Source: Pseudoalteromonas sp. R3
Lineage (GTDB): Bacteria; Pseudomonadota; Gammaproteobacteria; Enterobacterales; Alteromonadaceae
DNA length: 64,000 bases
Assembly: GCF_004014715.1 (NCBI RefSeq)
Contig: NZ_CP034834.1
Coordinates: forward strand, 930,001 to 994,000
Direction: 5' to 3'
Positions 55,459 to 64,000 of the stretch are shown here, in pieces. The notes beneath the pieces are model-generated. The model did not search any database, had not been told where the DNA came from, and saw only the letters and a list, made by a program, of their open reading frames with translations. The translations under genes were made by a program, and so were the position numbers. Numbering within the stretch: the stretch's first letter is position 1; the number at the start of each line of letters is the position of its first letter.

Positions 55459-56673
55459 ATGGGACTGAGTAACCAGGCACACAGTGAACTACGCAGATTA
55501 GGTGAGCGCGTCAAAAAAGTGCTCACCGCTATCATGCGGGCATTACCCCCACAAGCACAGACCATTGGCGGTTTTGCTCGCCACATAGGGTGTCACCGTT
55601 CAACCAGTCAGCGTTTATTTAATGCCAACAAAGCCAAGTCTGGTGAGCAAGTACTTTACCATTTACCCGGGCTCCAGGCTTTGAATGCGCTGGGCAGTCA
55701 GCTACAAGGGCACATTCCTGATAATTTGGTAGTTCAGTGGTGTCAGGTCAGTCAGCGTTTTGCTGCTACCATGCCTCAGTACGCCAGAAGTCATGCCGAA
55801 CTAAAACGCTTACTGGCAGGTGATCAAGAGAACAAAGCGAACACACCGGGTGGCAATGTGTCAGGTCAGGATAAGCGTGCCCAACTCTACTATGCAGCCA
55901 AATCGTTGCTGGGTATGAGCATGGATGAAATCTTTTGCGCTTATGTATTAACCCGTGGACGAGGTCGGGAAGGGTTTTTACAAGAAGTGGCTATGATCAG
56001 CAAATCGCAAGTGATGCGAGAAACCGGCGCAGCGCCTTTTGTGCAGTTTTACACCCATCCTCACAGCGATGATTTCATCGCGCCGCTGGACATTAATGTG
56101 CATAGCCGGGTCGACGCCAAGCGATTTAGTATTGGTATAGCGCAAGAGTTATCGACACCTGGTTTACTGAACGCTTTTGCCAGCTACTCTCCTGGAAACA
56201 GCGGGTTGGTGTTTGATCCTATCCCAGGCCATGAACACTTTGATGCAACATTCATTTTCAATAATCCGGATGAACTGGTTGACCCTTTGAGTCATGCCAG
56301 CAAATGCAGCTCCACCAGTATTTCAATTAAAAACCCGGCCAAAAAATTGCGGTTACTGGTATTGATCGAAAAACAGTTAGATCGCCACAGCTGTGTCAAT
56401 GTCGGCTGTTATCACGGTAATCAGAAAGTAGAGGAAGGTAAGCTCAGTGTCGAAGATATGTGGACTGAGCGATTACCAGAATTTCCGGAGCTGCGTTTAA
56501 TTGATTTAGCTGCGGGTGCTCAGGCCTTGCATGGCGATGCTACGCAACAGCAAAAGCTTGATTACTTGTTCCGTTACGCAGCGCTGGACCCCACTAACTA
56601 TAGCTGTTATTTGATGGAAGTTGATTACCCTATTTGGTCGACCACGTATCGCATTTACTTCGAGCACCAGTGA
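55459..56673 (+). CDS. Unidentified protein with N-terminal HTH-like region
   Basis: This 404-residue protein starts at ATG 55459. Residues 20-60 (ALPPQAQTIGGFARHIGCHRSTSQRLFNA) look like a helix-turn-helix, with FARHIG and HRSTSQRLFN as the two helices. The rest (about 120-400) has strand-rich segments with cysteine pairs (SHASKCSSTS, RHSCVNVGCYHG, NYSCYLMEVD), but I recognise no family. A metal-binding or effector-binding domain is possible. The gene is followed by a secreted TPR protein. It may be a regulator; function not assigned. Confidence 0.65.
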   Translation: MGLSNQAHSELRRLGERVKKVLTAIMRALPPQAQTIGGFARHIGCHRSTSQRLFNANKAKSGEQVLYHLPGLQALNALGSQLQGHIPDNLVVQWCQVSQRFAATMPQYARSHAELKRLLAGDQENKANTPGGNVSGQDKRAQLYYAAKSLLGMSMDEIFCAYVLTRGRGREGFLQEVAMISKSQVMRETGAAPFVQFYTHPHSDDFIAPLDINVHSRVDAKRFSIGIAQELSTPGLLNAFASYSPGNSGLVFDPIPGHEHFDATFIFNNPDELVDPLSHASKCSSTSISIKNPAKKLRLLVLIEKQLDRHSCVNVGCYHGNQKVEEGKLSVEDMWTERLPEFPELRLIDLAAGAQALHGDATQQQKLDYLFRYAALDPTNYSCYLMEVDYPIWSTTYRIYFEHQ

Positions 56674-56738
56674 GTGACTTTGAACAATGTTGCCGCGCAA
56701 TCTATAGTTTCAGGAGGTAGGTAATCGCGGATCTGACG

Positions 56739-57761
56739 ATGTTGAAAGCAATTATAGGGCTGTGGATGATGCTGGTACCGCTGACTATATGGGCTGCGAC
56801 ACCGTCACAGATCATAGACAAACTGCAAGAAGCAGAAGACTACCTGACTGTTGACCCAGCCACGACTCTTTCATTACTCGAGCAGATTGACCAGGCAGAA
56901 GACCTGCCCACTTCTTTGTTTTTACGCTGGCATCTGATCCGTTTACGAGCAGCCGTACCGACCCATCAAATGGAGTTGATGGAGTATTCGCTGGAGGCCA
57001 TTTTTACGCATCATAGCCACCCCTACTTTATCGAAAAATTGCCCACGGCCATGAGTGCACTGGGGATCTGGTTACGCCGTCATGACTATCTGAATGATGC
57101 CAGGCTTAGTCTGGAGTGTGCCTACCAACATGCGCAGTCAGATCAGCAGAGGCTGATCCTGACAAACAGCCTGGCGCTGGTGTCGCGTCAATTGGGTGAT
57201 TATGAACACGCCCGTCGTCTGTATGGAAGGGCAAACAGTATTGCCGATAAAGCGGGTATTACCTCTAAAAATGGCATCATCGCCAATAATTTGGGGATTA
57301 TTGCGCTGGAACTCGGCAATGTGGCTGAGGCAGAGCGCCAGTTTCGCAAAGCACTGGCCAGTTATCAAGAGATAGATAAGCGCTCCGGGCAGATCTCAGC
57401 GGGGGTCAATTTACTGTTCGCCTTTATTATTCAGGAACAACTGTTGAACTATCAGCGCTTGTACGGACCTACATCCAGGCTAACCGAATCTTTCCCTAAT
57501 GAGACCAAGCAAGCAATGCTACTGTGGGTCAATGCTCGCTTTATGCAGCTGGAAGGTTACCCCGTTAGTCAGCAGACTAAAGCCGGTCTCAAGCTGGCAT
57601 ATATGCAGCTTCAGGATGATAATGTTCGAAGGCTGGTCTTTCAGCATCTGGCAAAACCGCTGGGCGTTGATGTTCAGCTACCCAAACCTGTGATAGTCAG
57701 ACAATTCGAACGCAGTTGGTACAAAGCAGTCAAAACCTGTGACTGGCCAAAAGCCAGTTAG
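56739..57761 (+). CDS. Secreted TPR-repeat protein
   Basis: This 340-residue protein has a signal peptide (TIWAA near 21) and tetratricopeptide-like helices (LEQIDQAEDLPTSLF, YQHAQSDQQRLILTNSLALVSRQLGDYEHARRLYGRAN, NNLGIIALELGNVAEAERQFRKAL). It may bind partner proteins in the periplasm; no enzyme domain is seen. AGGAGG lies about 20 bases before the ATG at 56739. Its end overlaps the end of a gene remnant on the opposite strand by 4 bases. Confidence 0.8.
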   Translation: MLKAIIGLWMMLVPLTIWAATPSQIIDKLQEAEDYLTVDPATTLSLLEQIDQAEDLPTSLFLRWHLIRLRAAVPTHQMELMEYSLEAIFTHHSHPYFIEKLPTAMSALGIWLRRHDYLNDARLSLECAYQHAQSDQQRLILTNSLALVSRQLGDYEHARRLYGRANSIADKAGITSKNGIIANNLGIIALELGNVAEAERQFRKALASYQEIDKRSGQISAGVNLLFAFIIQEQLLNYQRLYGPTSRLTESFPNETKQAMLLWVNARFMQLEGYPVSQQTKAGLKLAYMQLQDDNVRRLVFQHLAKPLGVDVQLPKPVIVRQFERSWYKAVKTCDWPKAS

Positions 57762-57841
57762 TATTCTGTGGCGTATTTGTAGCCCACGCCATACACCGAC
57801 TCAATGAGACTTTTATTAGGCGCGTATTTTGTCAAAATGTG
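57758..57841 (-). pseudogene. C-terminal remnant of a winged-helix response-regulator type protein
   Basis: The minus strand encodes KYAPNKSLIESVYGVGYKY and then ATEY before a stop. This is the typical end of an OmpR/CadC-type winged helix (LIETVYGVGYKY). It has no start and lies just past and partly over the 3' end of the LysR gene in another frame. It is probably a leftover of a deleted gene. The match is short but specific. Confidence 0.45.
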
Positions 57842-58721
57842 CCGATAACAGGTCGATAAAATGTCGCACCTTGGGAGAGAGGTGGCGGCGACTTGGATAA
57901 ACCACATAGACGTTGACGTCTGGCTGCGGGAAGTCAGGGAACAGGGGCACCAGTTGCTGTTGCGCCAGTAAGGTGTCGACATAAAAGGCGGGCAGGCGTG
58001 CAATACCGATCCCGTCGCGTGCCATCGCGGTTTGCATATGACCATTGTTACACAAGATCCGTTGTCGAACCTCAACATGAAAAATACCGCCCTGCTTATC
58101 TTTAAACTCCCAGCGGTCCGGCGTTTTGAGATTGCTATAGCAAATACTATGATGCTTTTGCAGCTCCTTTGGATGATGTGGTTGCCCGAAACGATCGAGG
58201 TATTGCGGGCTGGCAACAATGTATGTTTTGCAATGATAAACCCGTTTGCAGATCAGACTGGATTCTTCCAGTTGCGGGGTTGCCCGTACAGCCAAGTCGT
58301 AGCCGTCAGCAATGACGTCAACGGCTTTGTCTTCCAGATCCCACTCCAGTGAAACATTCGGGTAGCGGTTCAGATACTCAGCTAATACCGGTTGTAAATA
58401 ATCGGCGCTAAAAGCCACCGGACAGGTGATCTTAAGGGTGCCCCTTGGAATATCGTCGGTCACATTCAGGCGTTGTTGTGCTGCCTGAGCATCCTGGATC
58501 AGTTGGGCACAGTTTTGGTAATACGATTCTCCTTCTGGCGTCAGTGCCAGAGTTCGTGTGGTTCTGTTCAACAATCTAACACCCAGACGTTCTTCCAGCT
58601 TGGCAATCACTTTGCTGACATGTGACGGAGAGTGCCCCAGCTTCTGGGCTGTAGCAATAAAGCTTTTGTTTTCGACGACCTCGGCAAAGATCTCAATGCC
58701 CTCAAAAAGATTGTTATTCAT
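57816..58721 (-). CDS. LysR-family transcriptional regulator
   Basis: This 301-residue protein has the LysR winged helix at residues 5-64 (FIATAQKLGHSPSHVSKVIAKLEERLGVRLLNRTTRTLALTPEGESYY) and a periplasmic-binding-like effector domain (residues 90-295). It is divergent from the FMN reductase gene at 58865, which is the usual target for such a regulator. The 143-base gap holds AT-rich sequence with an ATTA-N10-TAAT type site. Complete, of usual length. Confidence 0.95.
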   Translation of the reverse strand: MNNNLFEGIEIFAEVVENKSFIATAQKLGHSPSHVSKVIAKLEERLGVRLLNRTTRTLALTPEGESYYQNCAQLIQDAQAAQQRLNVTDDIPRGTLKITCPVAFSADYLQPVLAEYLNRYPNVSLEWDLEDKAVDVIADGYDLAVRATPQLEESSLICKRVYHCKTYIVASPQYLDRFGQPHHPKELQKHHSICYSNLKTPDRWEFKDKQGGIFHVEVRQRILCNNGHMQTAMARDGIGIARLPAFYVDTLLAQQQLVPLFPDFPQPDVNVYVVYPSRRHLSPKVRHFIDLLSAHFDKIRA

Positions 58722-58864
58722 TTGGAAATAGTTACTTTACTTTTACCATATTAATTATTATTAAAACCTAATATACACTGGTTGTCATCAGCTTGAGGTG
58801 AATACAAATTAAGTCATCACCCTAAGTAAACACCATTTTTGATTTATTTTGAGAGGGTAATACC

Positions 58865-59389
58865 ATGAAAGTTTTAGTATTTGCAGCCAGTAACAGCCGT
58901 CAGTCAATTAACCAGCAATTAGCCAGCTATGCGGCTTCATTGATCCCCAATGCTGAGGTAGAAGTACTTGACCTGAATGAGTATGAAATGCCGATTTACA
59001 GCATTGAGCGTGAAACTGAGGGCGGCATTCCAGACGAAGCGCAGCGTTTTTACGCAAAGATTGGAGCCGCGGATGCGATTATTGTGTCATTTGCTGAACA
59101 CAATGGCAGCTATTCAGCCGCCTATAAGAACCTGTTTGACTGGACTTCTCGCATCGATATGAAGGTATATCAGAATACACCTATGCTCATGATGGCAACA
59201 TCACCGGGCCCTGGTGGTGCTCAAAGTGTGCTGGGAGCCGCGGTGGCTTCTGCGCCTTATTTCGCTGCGGATGTTAAAGCGAGCCTGTCAGTGCCAAGTT
59301 TCTTCGATAACTTTGACCTCGAAGCGGGTGAGCTGACTAACCCTGATATCAAACAAGCGCTGGAAGCGGCACTTAAATTGCTCCACTAA
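58865..59389 (+). CDS. NADPH-dependent FMN reductase-like flavoprotein
   Basis: This 174-residue flavodoxin-fold protein has the N-terminal phosphate-binding loop (FAASNSRQSINQQLA), the segment AIIVSFAEHNGSYSAAYKNLFDW and the downstream SPGPGGAQSVLG. It resembles azoreductase/ArsH-type NAD(P)H:FMN reductases. It is divergent from LysR and followed by a terminator, so it is probably under LysR control. It could reduce quinones or FMN for protection against oxidants. GAGAGGG precedes the ATG at good spacing. Confidence 0.92.
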   Translation: MKVLVFAASNSRQSINQQLASYAASLIPNAEVEVLDLNEYEMPIYSIERETEGGIPDEAQRFYAKIGAADAIIVSFAEHNGSYSAAYKNLFDWTSRIDMKVYQNTPMLMMATSPGPGGAQSVLGAAVASAPYFAADVKASLSVPSFFDNFDLEAGELTNPDIKQALEAALKLLH

Positions 59390-59419
59390 ACGGTGCAAAG
59401 TAACAAGGTAAATTTTCAG

Positions 59420-59449
59420 CAGGCACGTGTATCAACGTACATGTGCCTG
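59420..59449 (+). terminator. Terminator after the FMN reductase gene
   Basis: CAGGCAC-G-TGTA and TACA-T-GTGCCTG form a 12-bp stem with one mismatch and a 6-base loop; TTCGATTTTTA follows. Confidence 0.75.
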
Positions 59450-59545
59450 TTCGATTTTTACCCTAACGGATTCATTACTATAAAAAAGTGACTTTTGGGG
59501 GTTTTCAAAGGTAGAAAAATCTTCTAGTATCTTTGTCGTCGATTT

Positions 59546-59621
<76 letters not shown>

Positions 59622-59738
59622 AATCTCTTTTCTGCTATCCTTTTCTCATTCGTTCTTGTTTACTCCTGGACTCTCTGCTTTAGAATTTATCCTCAATACG
59701 TGAAACTTTCCGTGTGATATTCAATTGATGGGTGAATA

Positions 59739-60053
59739 ATGAACAACTTACTCTCTAACCTTCCCGCTGATCTCAGCGAAGAAGTATTTCAGACGTTACT
59801 GTCCCATGACCAGCTCAGGATTGAGCGCATTGTCTCTCAAGGGCATACTTCGCCACCGCAAGGCTGGTACGATCAGGATGAACATGAATGGGTGTTGGTT
59901 TTACAAGGGACAGGTGAACTGACGTTTGAGGATGGTCGGGTGACACGTCTGTCAGCCGGAGACTATTTGAATATTCCCGCACATTGTAAGCATAAAGTCA
60001 GCTGGACCGATCCCCAGCAGGAAACGGTCTGGTTAGCCATTTTTTACCGCTAA
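59739..60053 (+). CDS. Small cupin-domain protein
   Basis: This 104-residue protein has the cupin motifs HEWVLVLQGTGELTFEDG and then LSAGDYLNIPAHCKHKVSW, giving His/Glu-type metal ligands (HEW; AHCKHKV). It is a single cupin barrel. Such proteins bind a small ligand or a metal. Its end overlaps the end of the convergent histidine kinase by 21 bases. AATA precedes the ATG without a strong ribosome-binding sequence. Function unknown. Confidence 0.87.
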   Translation: MNNLLSNLPADLSEEVFQTLLSHDQLRIERIVSQGHTSPPQGWYDQDEHEWVLVLQGTGELTFEDGRVTRLSAGDYLNIPAHCKHKVSWTDPQQETVWLAIFYR

Positions 60054-62426
60054 CCATTTGTCCAGCACAGATTTGAGTTGCTCCAGCGCAATGGGTTTAC
60101 TGATGTAATCGTCCATCCCCGCAGCGAAACAAGCTTCGATGTCTTTGATAAGGACATTGGCAGTCAACGCGATAATCGTCAGCTGCATGTGCTGAGGCAT
60201 ACCACGAATGGCCTTGGTAGCTTCTATGCCATCCATATTGGGCATGTGCATGTCCATCAGAACCAAATCATAGTGTTCTTTCTCGAGCTGTTGTAAAGCC
60301 TGTTCTCCATCAGTGACTATGGTGACACTCAAACCCAGTTTCTCTAAAATGGCCTTAGTCACAACCTGGTTTACTGCATTGTCCTCCGCCAGCAGAATAT
60401 GGCCATGTAGCTCTCCAAATGTAACCTGATCGCTGTCCTCAGAATAGATCAGGCAGCAGGGCGCCACAGGCCAGTTAAAGTCAAACTCGCTGCCTTCTCC
60501 TTGTACTGACTGGCAATTAAGATGACCCCCACATAATTCAATGATCTGCTGACAGATACACAGGCCCAGGCCGGAGCCGCCATAGCGCCGGGTGGTACTT
60601 TCATCTTCCTGATAGAAAGGATTAAAGATGTGGGGAAGTTTTTCCTCGGCAATCCCAATGCCACTGTCAGAGACGGCAAACCTGAGCATTACTTGCTCCA
60701 TATCACCGATATTCTGAATTTCTAGCCGAATAAAGCCTTCATGGGTAAACTTAATGGCGTTGTTCAGCAGGTTAAGCAGTACTTGTTGTAGCCGATGTTT
60801 GTCACTGACGACCTCTTTTGGCACGGTGTCACCAATAACCAGTTGAAAACGCAGCCGCTTTTCTATGACTTTTTCGCTAAACAATTGTTCCAGGTGATGC
60901 AAAACAGCGTACAAATCAAAAGGCTCAAAATACAGTGATACTTCACCCTGATCGAGTTTAGAAATATCGAGAATATCATTGAGCAGGGTAAGCAGATTTT
61001 GTCCTGATTCGTTGGCAACCCGGATAAGGGTTTGTTGCTCTTCACTGAAGTTGTTCTGTTGATTGAGCAGCTGCAGGGTGCCCAGAATACCATTCATGGG
61101 TGTACGTATCTCGTGGCTCATATTGGCCAGGAAACGACTTTTTGCGCTGGCGGCTTCTTCTGCTGCAAGCTTGGCCAGCTCCAGTGCCTGGGTGCGCTCT
61201 TCGACTCTATGTTCCAGCTCTGACTCTCGCTGATACACTTTGTCGCGCATCTGTGCGAATGCACGGCTGAGTTTAGCCATTTCATCTTTGCCACGGGTCG
61301 ACAGTGACACGCTAAAATTACCCTGTGTTAAAGCTTGTGCGGCCTTGGTCAGCTTAGCGATAGGCTGATAAATACCGTATGAAAAGCGCCACACGACCAG
61401 CAACGAAATGACCACTGCAAACCCAAGAATAATCAGCAATTGCTGACGCAATGCATATACAGGTGCAAAGACAACATGCTCGGGTAAGGTCAGCGCAATG
61501 CTGTAACCTGCGGATTTTACCGGTGCATAAAAAATATAAGACCTGGGTTCAGTGGCGGTTTTGTCCAACTGAGCATAGCCATTAAAACCCGCAATCATTT
61601 TCAGGCCAATTTCTTGTAGTTGTGGGTTGGCTTCTTCGGTGACCTTTAAACGAATAGCAATCTTTTCGCCAATGTCATTCACGACAAACTTGCCCTGCTC
61701 ACGTTTTAGCTGAATTATTTTGTCTGGCAGCCAGTGATACATATAAATGCCTTCCTTAGACACCAGCATAAAACGTGCATTGTCATAAAACTGATGGACA
61801 ACCTGCTGTGATACCTCCTGAACCAGGCGATCTATTTCTCGCCAGGGAATGCTGCCACCAAGCAGGCCCGCTACTTTGCCGTCGTTTGCGAGTATCGTTG
61901 CGGCGACCACTATCTGCTTGACTCCCGTGGTGTAAGAGATCATGGGTTCAGAAACATAGATTTCAGCGCTTTGATTAACGTTACGGCCAATGGTTTCCTG
62001 CCAGTAATCGCGGCGGGTAATGGTTCTCTTGCGGGCTTGCGGCGAAGTGTCATCAAATGTTCTGAGCATATTCTGAAAAGGGTTGCCGCCCTCGGTATTG
62101 TGAAAGCTCCCGTCGGGGCGCCCGAGAATGAACTTTTCATAGGTTTGCTGGTGGAATGTTTTTTCGCCTGCCAAAATGGGGGCTATCTGAGTGAAGTCCA
62201 TGGTTTTAAAGGTGGGCTGGCGCGCCAGCGCAGCAACCTCGCTCTTGCGTTTAGCAAAGTAGCGGTCGAAAATCGCGGCTGCGTTGTAGACTTTTGCCTG
62301 GGCTGCGGAAATGCTCAGACGCTTTGCCTGCTCGGTACTGTGTAACATAGCCAACGAAAAAATCACCAGCATGGGAGCCAGTGCGGTTAAACCCAGTATG
62401 ACTGTCAGGCGCGTTTTTAATTGCAT
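60033..62426 (-). CDS. Hybrid sensor histidine kinase/response regulator
   Basis: This 797-residue protein has a membrane segment at about 8-28, a Cache-like extracytoplasmic sensor (about 35-325), a second membrane segment (about 328-347), a HAMP linker (about 350-402), a HisKA domain with phosphoacceptor His438 (MSHEIRTPMNG), a HATPase domain (LLNNAIKF, DSGIGI, GGSGLGLCI), and a C-terminal receiver domain with Asp725 (LVLMDMHMPNMDG). It senses an outside signal and phosphorylates its own receiver, with transfer to an unlinked partner. No HPt protein is nearby. Start at 62426. Confidence 0.95.
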   Translation of the reverse strand: MQLKTRLTVILGLTALAPMLVIFSLAMLHSTEQAKRLSISAAQAKVYNAAAIFDRYFAKRKSEVAALARQPTFKTMDFTQIAPILAGEKTFHQQTYEKFILGRPDGSFHNTEGGNPFQNMLRTFDDTSPQARKRTITRRDYWQETIGRNVNQSAEIYVSEPMISYTTGVKQIVVAATILANDGKVAGLLGGSIPWREIDRLVQEVSQQVVHQFYDNARFMLVSKEGIYMYHWLPDKIIQLKREQGKFVVNDIGEKIAIRLKVTEEANPQLQEIGLKMIAGFNGYAQLDKTATEPRSYIFYAPVKSAGYSIALTLPEHVVFAPVYALRQQLLIILGFAVVISLLVVWRFSYGIYQPIAKLTKAAQALTQGNFSVSLSTRGKDEMAKLSRAFAQMRDKVYQRESELEHRVEERTQALELAKLAAEEAASAKSRFLANMSHEIRTPMNGILGTLQLLNQQNNFSEEQQTLIRVANESGQNLLTLLNDILDISKLDQGEVSLYFEPFDLYAVLHHLEQLFSEKVIEKRLRFQLVIGDTVPKEVVSDKHRLQQVLLNLLNNAIKFTHEGFIRLEIQNIGDMEQVMLRFAVSDSGIGIAEEKLPHIFNPFYQEDESTTRRYGGSGLGLCICQQIIELCGGHLNCQSVQGEGSEFDFNWPVAPCCLIYSEDSDQVTFGELHGHILLAEDNAVNQVVTKAILEKLGLSVTIVTDGEQALQQLEKEHYDLVLMDMHMPNMDGIEATKAIRGMPQHMQLTIIALTANVLIKDIEACFAAGMDDYISKPIALEQLKSVLDKWLAVKNG

Positions 62427-62664
62427 AGGGTTGATTAAAAAGCTTCTTATCTCACAAGTTTAGACAAAATTTGGCATTGCACCTCCCGTTGTCAGAATTT
62501 TATTGTTGTGCCTGCTCGGTCCTGCTGGACTTTTTATAGGTGCATACAAGCCTGCGTTAGCTGCGACTGAGATCACGGTTTCTTTATTCCATATCAAGTC
62601 AGGTATCGTTAATAAGTGCTACCTTAGCAAGGTGTTTAGTTACTAAGAGTGGTACTAAAGCGTG

Positions 62665-63597
62665 ATGTTGAGGTCTTTGATTTGGGTACTTGCTATTGGC
62701 TCGGCCTGTGTGGTCGCTGAGCCGATATTACCTTTGCAAAGTGTCGCCACCGATGCGCGCAAAGTTGCACTGGGCAGACAGTTGTTTTTTGATACTCGAC
62801 TGTCACGCACCAACGATGTTAGCTGTGCTTCTTGTCATCAGCTATCGAGTCATGGGGCCGACAATGCAGCCCGTTCTAAGGGGGCATACGAGCGGCTTGG
62901 AGAGATTCGTGCGCCTACAGTATACAACTCGGTGTTCAATATTCGTCAGGCCTGGGACGGCAAAGCCATTGATTTAAAAGCGCAGGTCACGCTGCCAGTA
63001 GAAAATCCCAAAGAGTTTGCAACCACCTGGCCTGAGCTAATCGCGACACTCAATCAGGATCAAGCGTTCAAAACAGCGTTTACTCATGTATATCGAGCAG
63101 GGCTGTCGAGCGATTCAATCAGTGACGCCATCGCCCATTACGAGCGCAGCCTCATCACTCTAAATGCCCCGTTTGATTTATGGTTGCAAGGTAAAGCCAC
63201 TTTGTCTGAACAAGCACAAGAGGGATATCGTTTGTTCAAATATTATGGCTGTATCAATTGTCATCAGGGGAAAAATGTCGGTGGCAACATGTTCGCGAAA
63301 ATGGGCACTTTTGGTGATTACTTTGGCGATCGTGGGACGGCCATTGAGCCCGCTGATTATGGTCGATATAACGTCACGGGTCGCGAAGAGGACAAGTTTA
63401 CCTTTAAAGTGCCGGGTCTAAGAATGGCCGCCAGACAAACGTATTTTTTCCATGATGGCAGTGAGCAAAGCCTGACCGGGGCGATTAACACTATGGCACG
63501 TTATCAGCTCGGGCGCTCGCTCAGCGAAGCCGAGTTGGCAGCAATTGCCGCTTTTCTGGAAAGTTTAGTCGGACATCACCAGGAAATGGATCAATGA
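62665..63597 (+). CDS. Di-haem cytochrome c peroxidase (MauG/CCP family)
   Basis: This 310-residue periplasmic protein has a signal peptide (SACVVA near 18) and two haem-binding motifs C-x-x-C-H, CASCH near residue 55 and CINCH near 196, as in di-haem peroxidases. Segments FFDTRLSRTNDVSCASC and APTVYNSVFN and a Met/His region near the end (FFHDGSEQSL) fit. It should reduce hydrogen peroxide with electrons from cytochrome c. The ATG at 62665 is chosen; the GTG one codon earlier is equal. Its stop overlaps the start of the next gene by 4 bases. Confidence 0.93.
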   Translation: MLRSLIWVLAIGSACVVAEPILPLQSVATDARKVALGRQLFFDTRLSRTNDVSCASCHQLSSHGADNAARSKGAYERLGEIRAPTVYNSVFNIRQAWDGKAIDLKAQVTLPVENPKEFATTWPELIATLNQDQAFKTAFTHVYRAGLSSDSISDAIAHYERSLITLNAPFDLWLQGKATLSEQAQEGYRLFKYYGCINCHQGKNVGGNMFAKMGTFGDYFGDRGTAIEPADYGRYNVTGREEDKFTFKVPGLRMAARQTYFFHDGSEQSLTGAINTMARYQLGRSLSEAELAAIAAFLESLVGHHQEMDQ

Positions 63598-64000
63598 AGC
63601 ACAAAGTAAAAATCAACCTCCCCGTTATTGGTCAATGCTTGCTGATGTGCGTGCTTACGGCCTTGATGGTGTATTTTTTCCGCGCCCACATTACCACAGG
63701 TGAGCGACAACACGAGCAGGTAACACATTTGTTCGATGCCAAGTCTATTGATGCCAAACTGGACAAGTTTGCCCTGGCACTGAGTGTAGGCAGTTTGCGT
63801 CATTTTGATGAGTTGCAGCAACTGGACAAAGCTTTGCGTCATTTGACCGACAGACAGCAAAGCGGCCAGGTTGGCGCCGAGTATCAGGCGTATCTGAAGT
63901 TACTGAGCCATAAAATGGCGCTGATGGAGCAGTTAAAAACACAAGCGGTGGGTATGCGAAATGGTTTGACCTACCTGCCTCTGGTTTTGGATGAAATGAT
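63594..64000 (+). CDS. N-terminal fragment of a membrane protein, probably a sensor (cut by the window)
   Basis: ATG 63594 overlaps the peroxidase stop (ATGA). The frame stays open to the edge, 135 codons. After a short basic N-terminus one membrane segment follows (VIGQCLLMCVLTALMVYFF), then a helical extracytoplasmic region (QQLDKALRHLTDRQQSGQV). This layout is that of membrane-bound sensor proteins such as histidine kinases or cyclic-di-GMP enzymes; the rest is outside the window. Coupling to the peroxidase gene suggests one operon. Confidence 0.7.
   Translation, partial: MKHKVKINLPVIGQCLLMCVLTALMVYFFRAHITTGERQHEQVTHLFDAKSIDAKLDKFALALSVGSLRHFDELQQLDKALRHLTDRQQSGQVGAEYQAYLKLLSHKMALMEQLKTQAVGMRNGLTYLPLVLDEM

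Overview
The window looks like a chromosomal segment of a marine gammaproteobacterium, most likely a Pseudoalteromonas or a close relative in the Alteromonadales. This is inferred from gene content (many secreted peptidases, chitin/cellulose-binding modules, a TonB receptor next to an S9 peptidase, GlyGly-CTERM-like tails, an aryl-polyene/lipopeptide cluster) and the moderate GC content; no marker gene proves it.

Region 1 (1-16194, all minus strand) is a tightly packed biosynthetic operon. Its order is: MIO aromatic ammonia-lyase, acyl carrier protein, MaoC-like hot-dog protein, AMP-ligase with a fused carrier domain, ketosynthase/chain-length-factor fusion, ABC-2 exporter, FabZ-type dehydratase, FabG-type reductase, a degenerate SDR, type II thioesterase, a second SDR, and an NRPS (C-A-T-C-A...) that runs off the left edge. 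The reading is that an aromatic acid, probably 4-coumarate, is primed, extended to an aryl-polyene acyl chain, and handed to the first NRPS condensation domain. That is the logic of alterochromide-type chromo-lipopeptides. The first adenylation domain, however, reads as Tyr/Phe-like, not Thr. The exporter permease carries a one-base frameshift.

Region 2 (16400-37916) holds secreted and envelope genes: a GIN-domain protein, a DUF2141 lipoprotein, a metzincin protease with a pre-peptidase domain, a VOC protein behind a MerR-type promoter with a 26-codon small ORF, a frameshifted CadC-like TPR regulator, a frameshifted beta-propeller GlyGly-CTERM protein, an S41 peptidase, an MFS transporter, a fibrinogen-like protein, a PQQ-type propeller, a TonB-dependent receptor, an S9 peptidase lipoprotein and two small proteins.

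Region 3 (38142-43399) is an AT-richer defence island: a SIR2-HerA pair on the minus strand, divergent from an AbiEi/AbiEii toxin-antitoxin pair. Between them lie a probable truncated gene remnant, paired hairpins and a candidate AbiEi operator.

Region 4 (43711-64000) is a mixed chromosomal stretch: a GH5 cellulase with a chitin-binding module, GST, DUF2809, UDP-galactopyranose mutase with a galactofuranosyltransferase-like protein, a reprolysin-like protease, an amino-acid-binding-like periplasmic protein, a trypsin-like protease with PKD and chitin-binding modules, an unidentified HTH-like protein, a TPR protein, LysR with a divergent FMN reductase, tRNA-Ala(GGC), a cupin, a hybrid histidine kinase, a di-haem peroxidase and a truncated membrane protein at the right edge. 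No IS element, integrase, rRNA or CRISPR array was seen. Three separate one-base frameshifts are either recent mutations or consensus errors.
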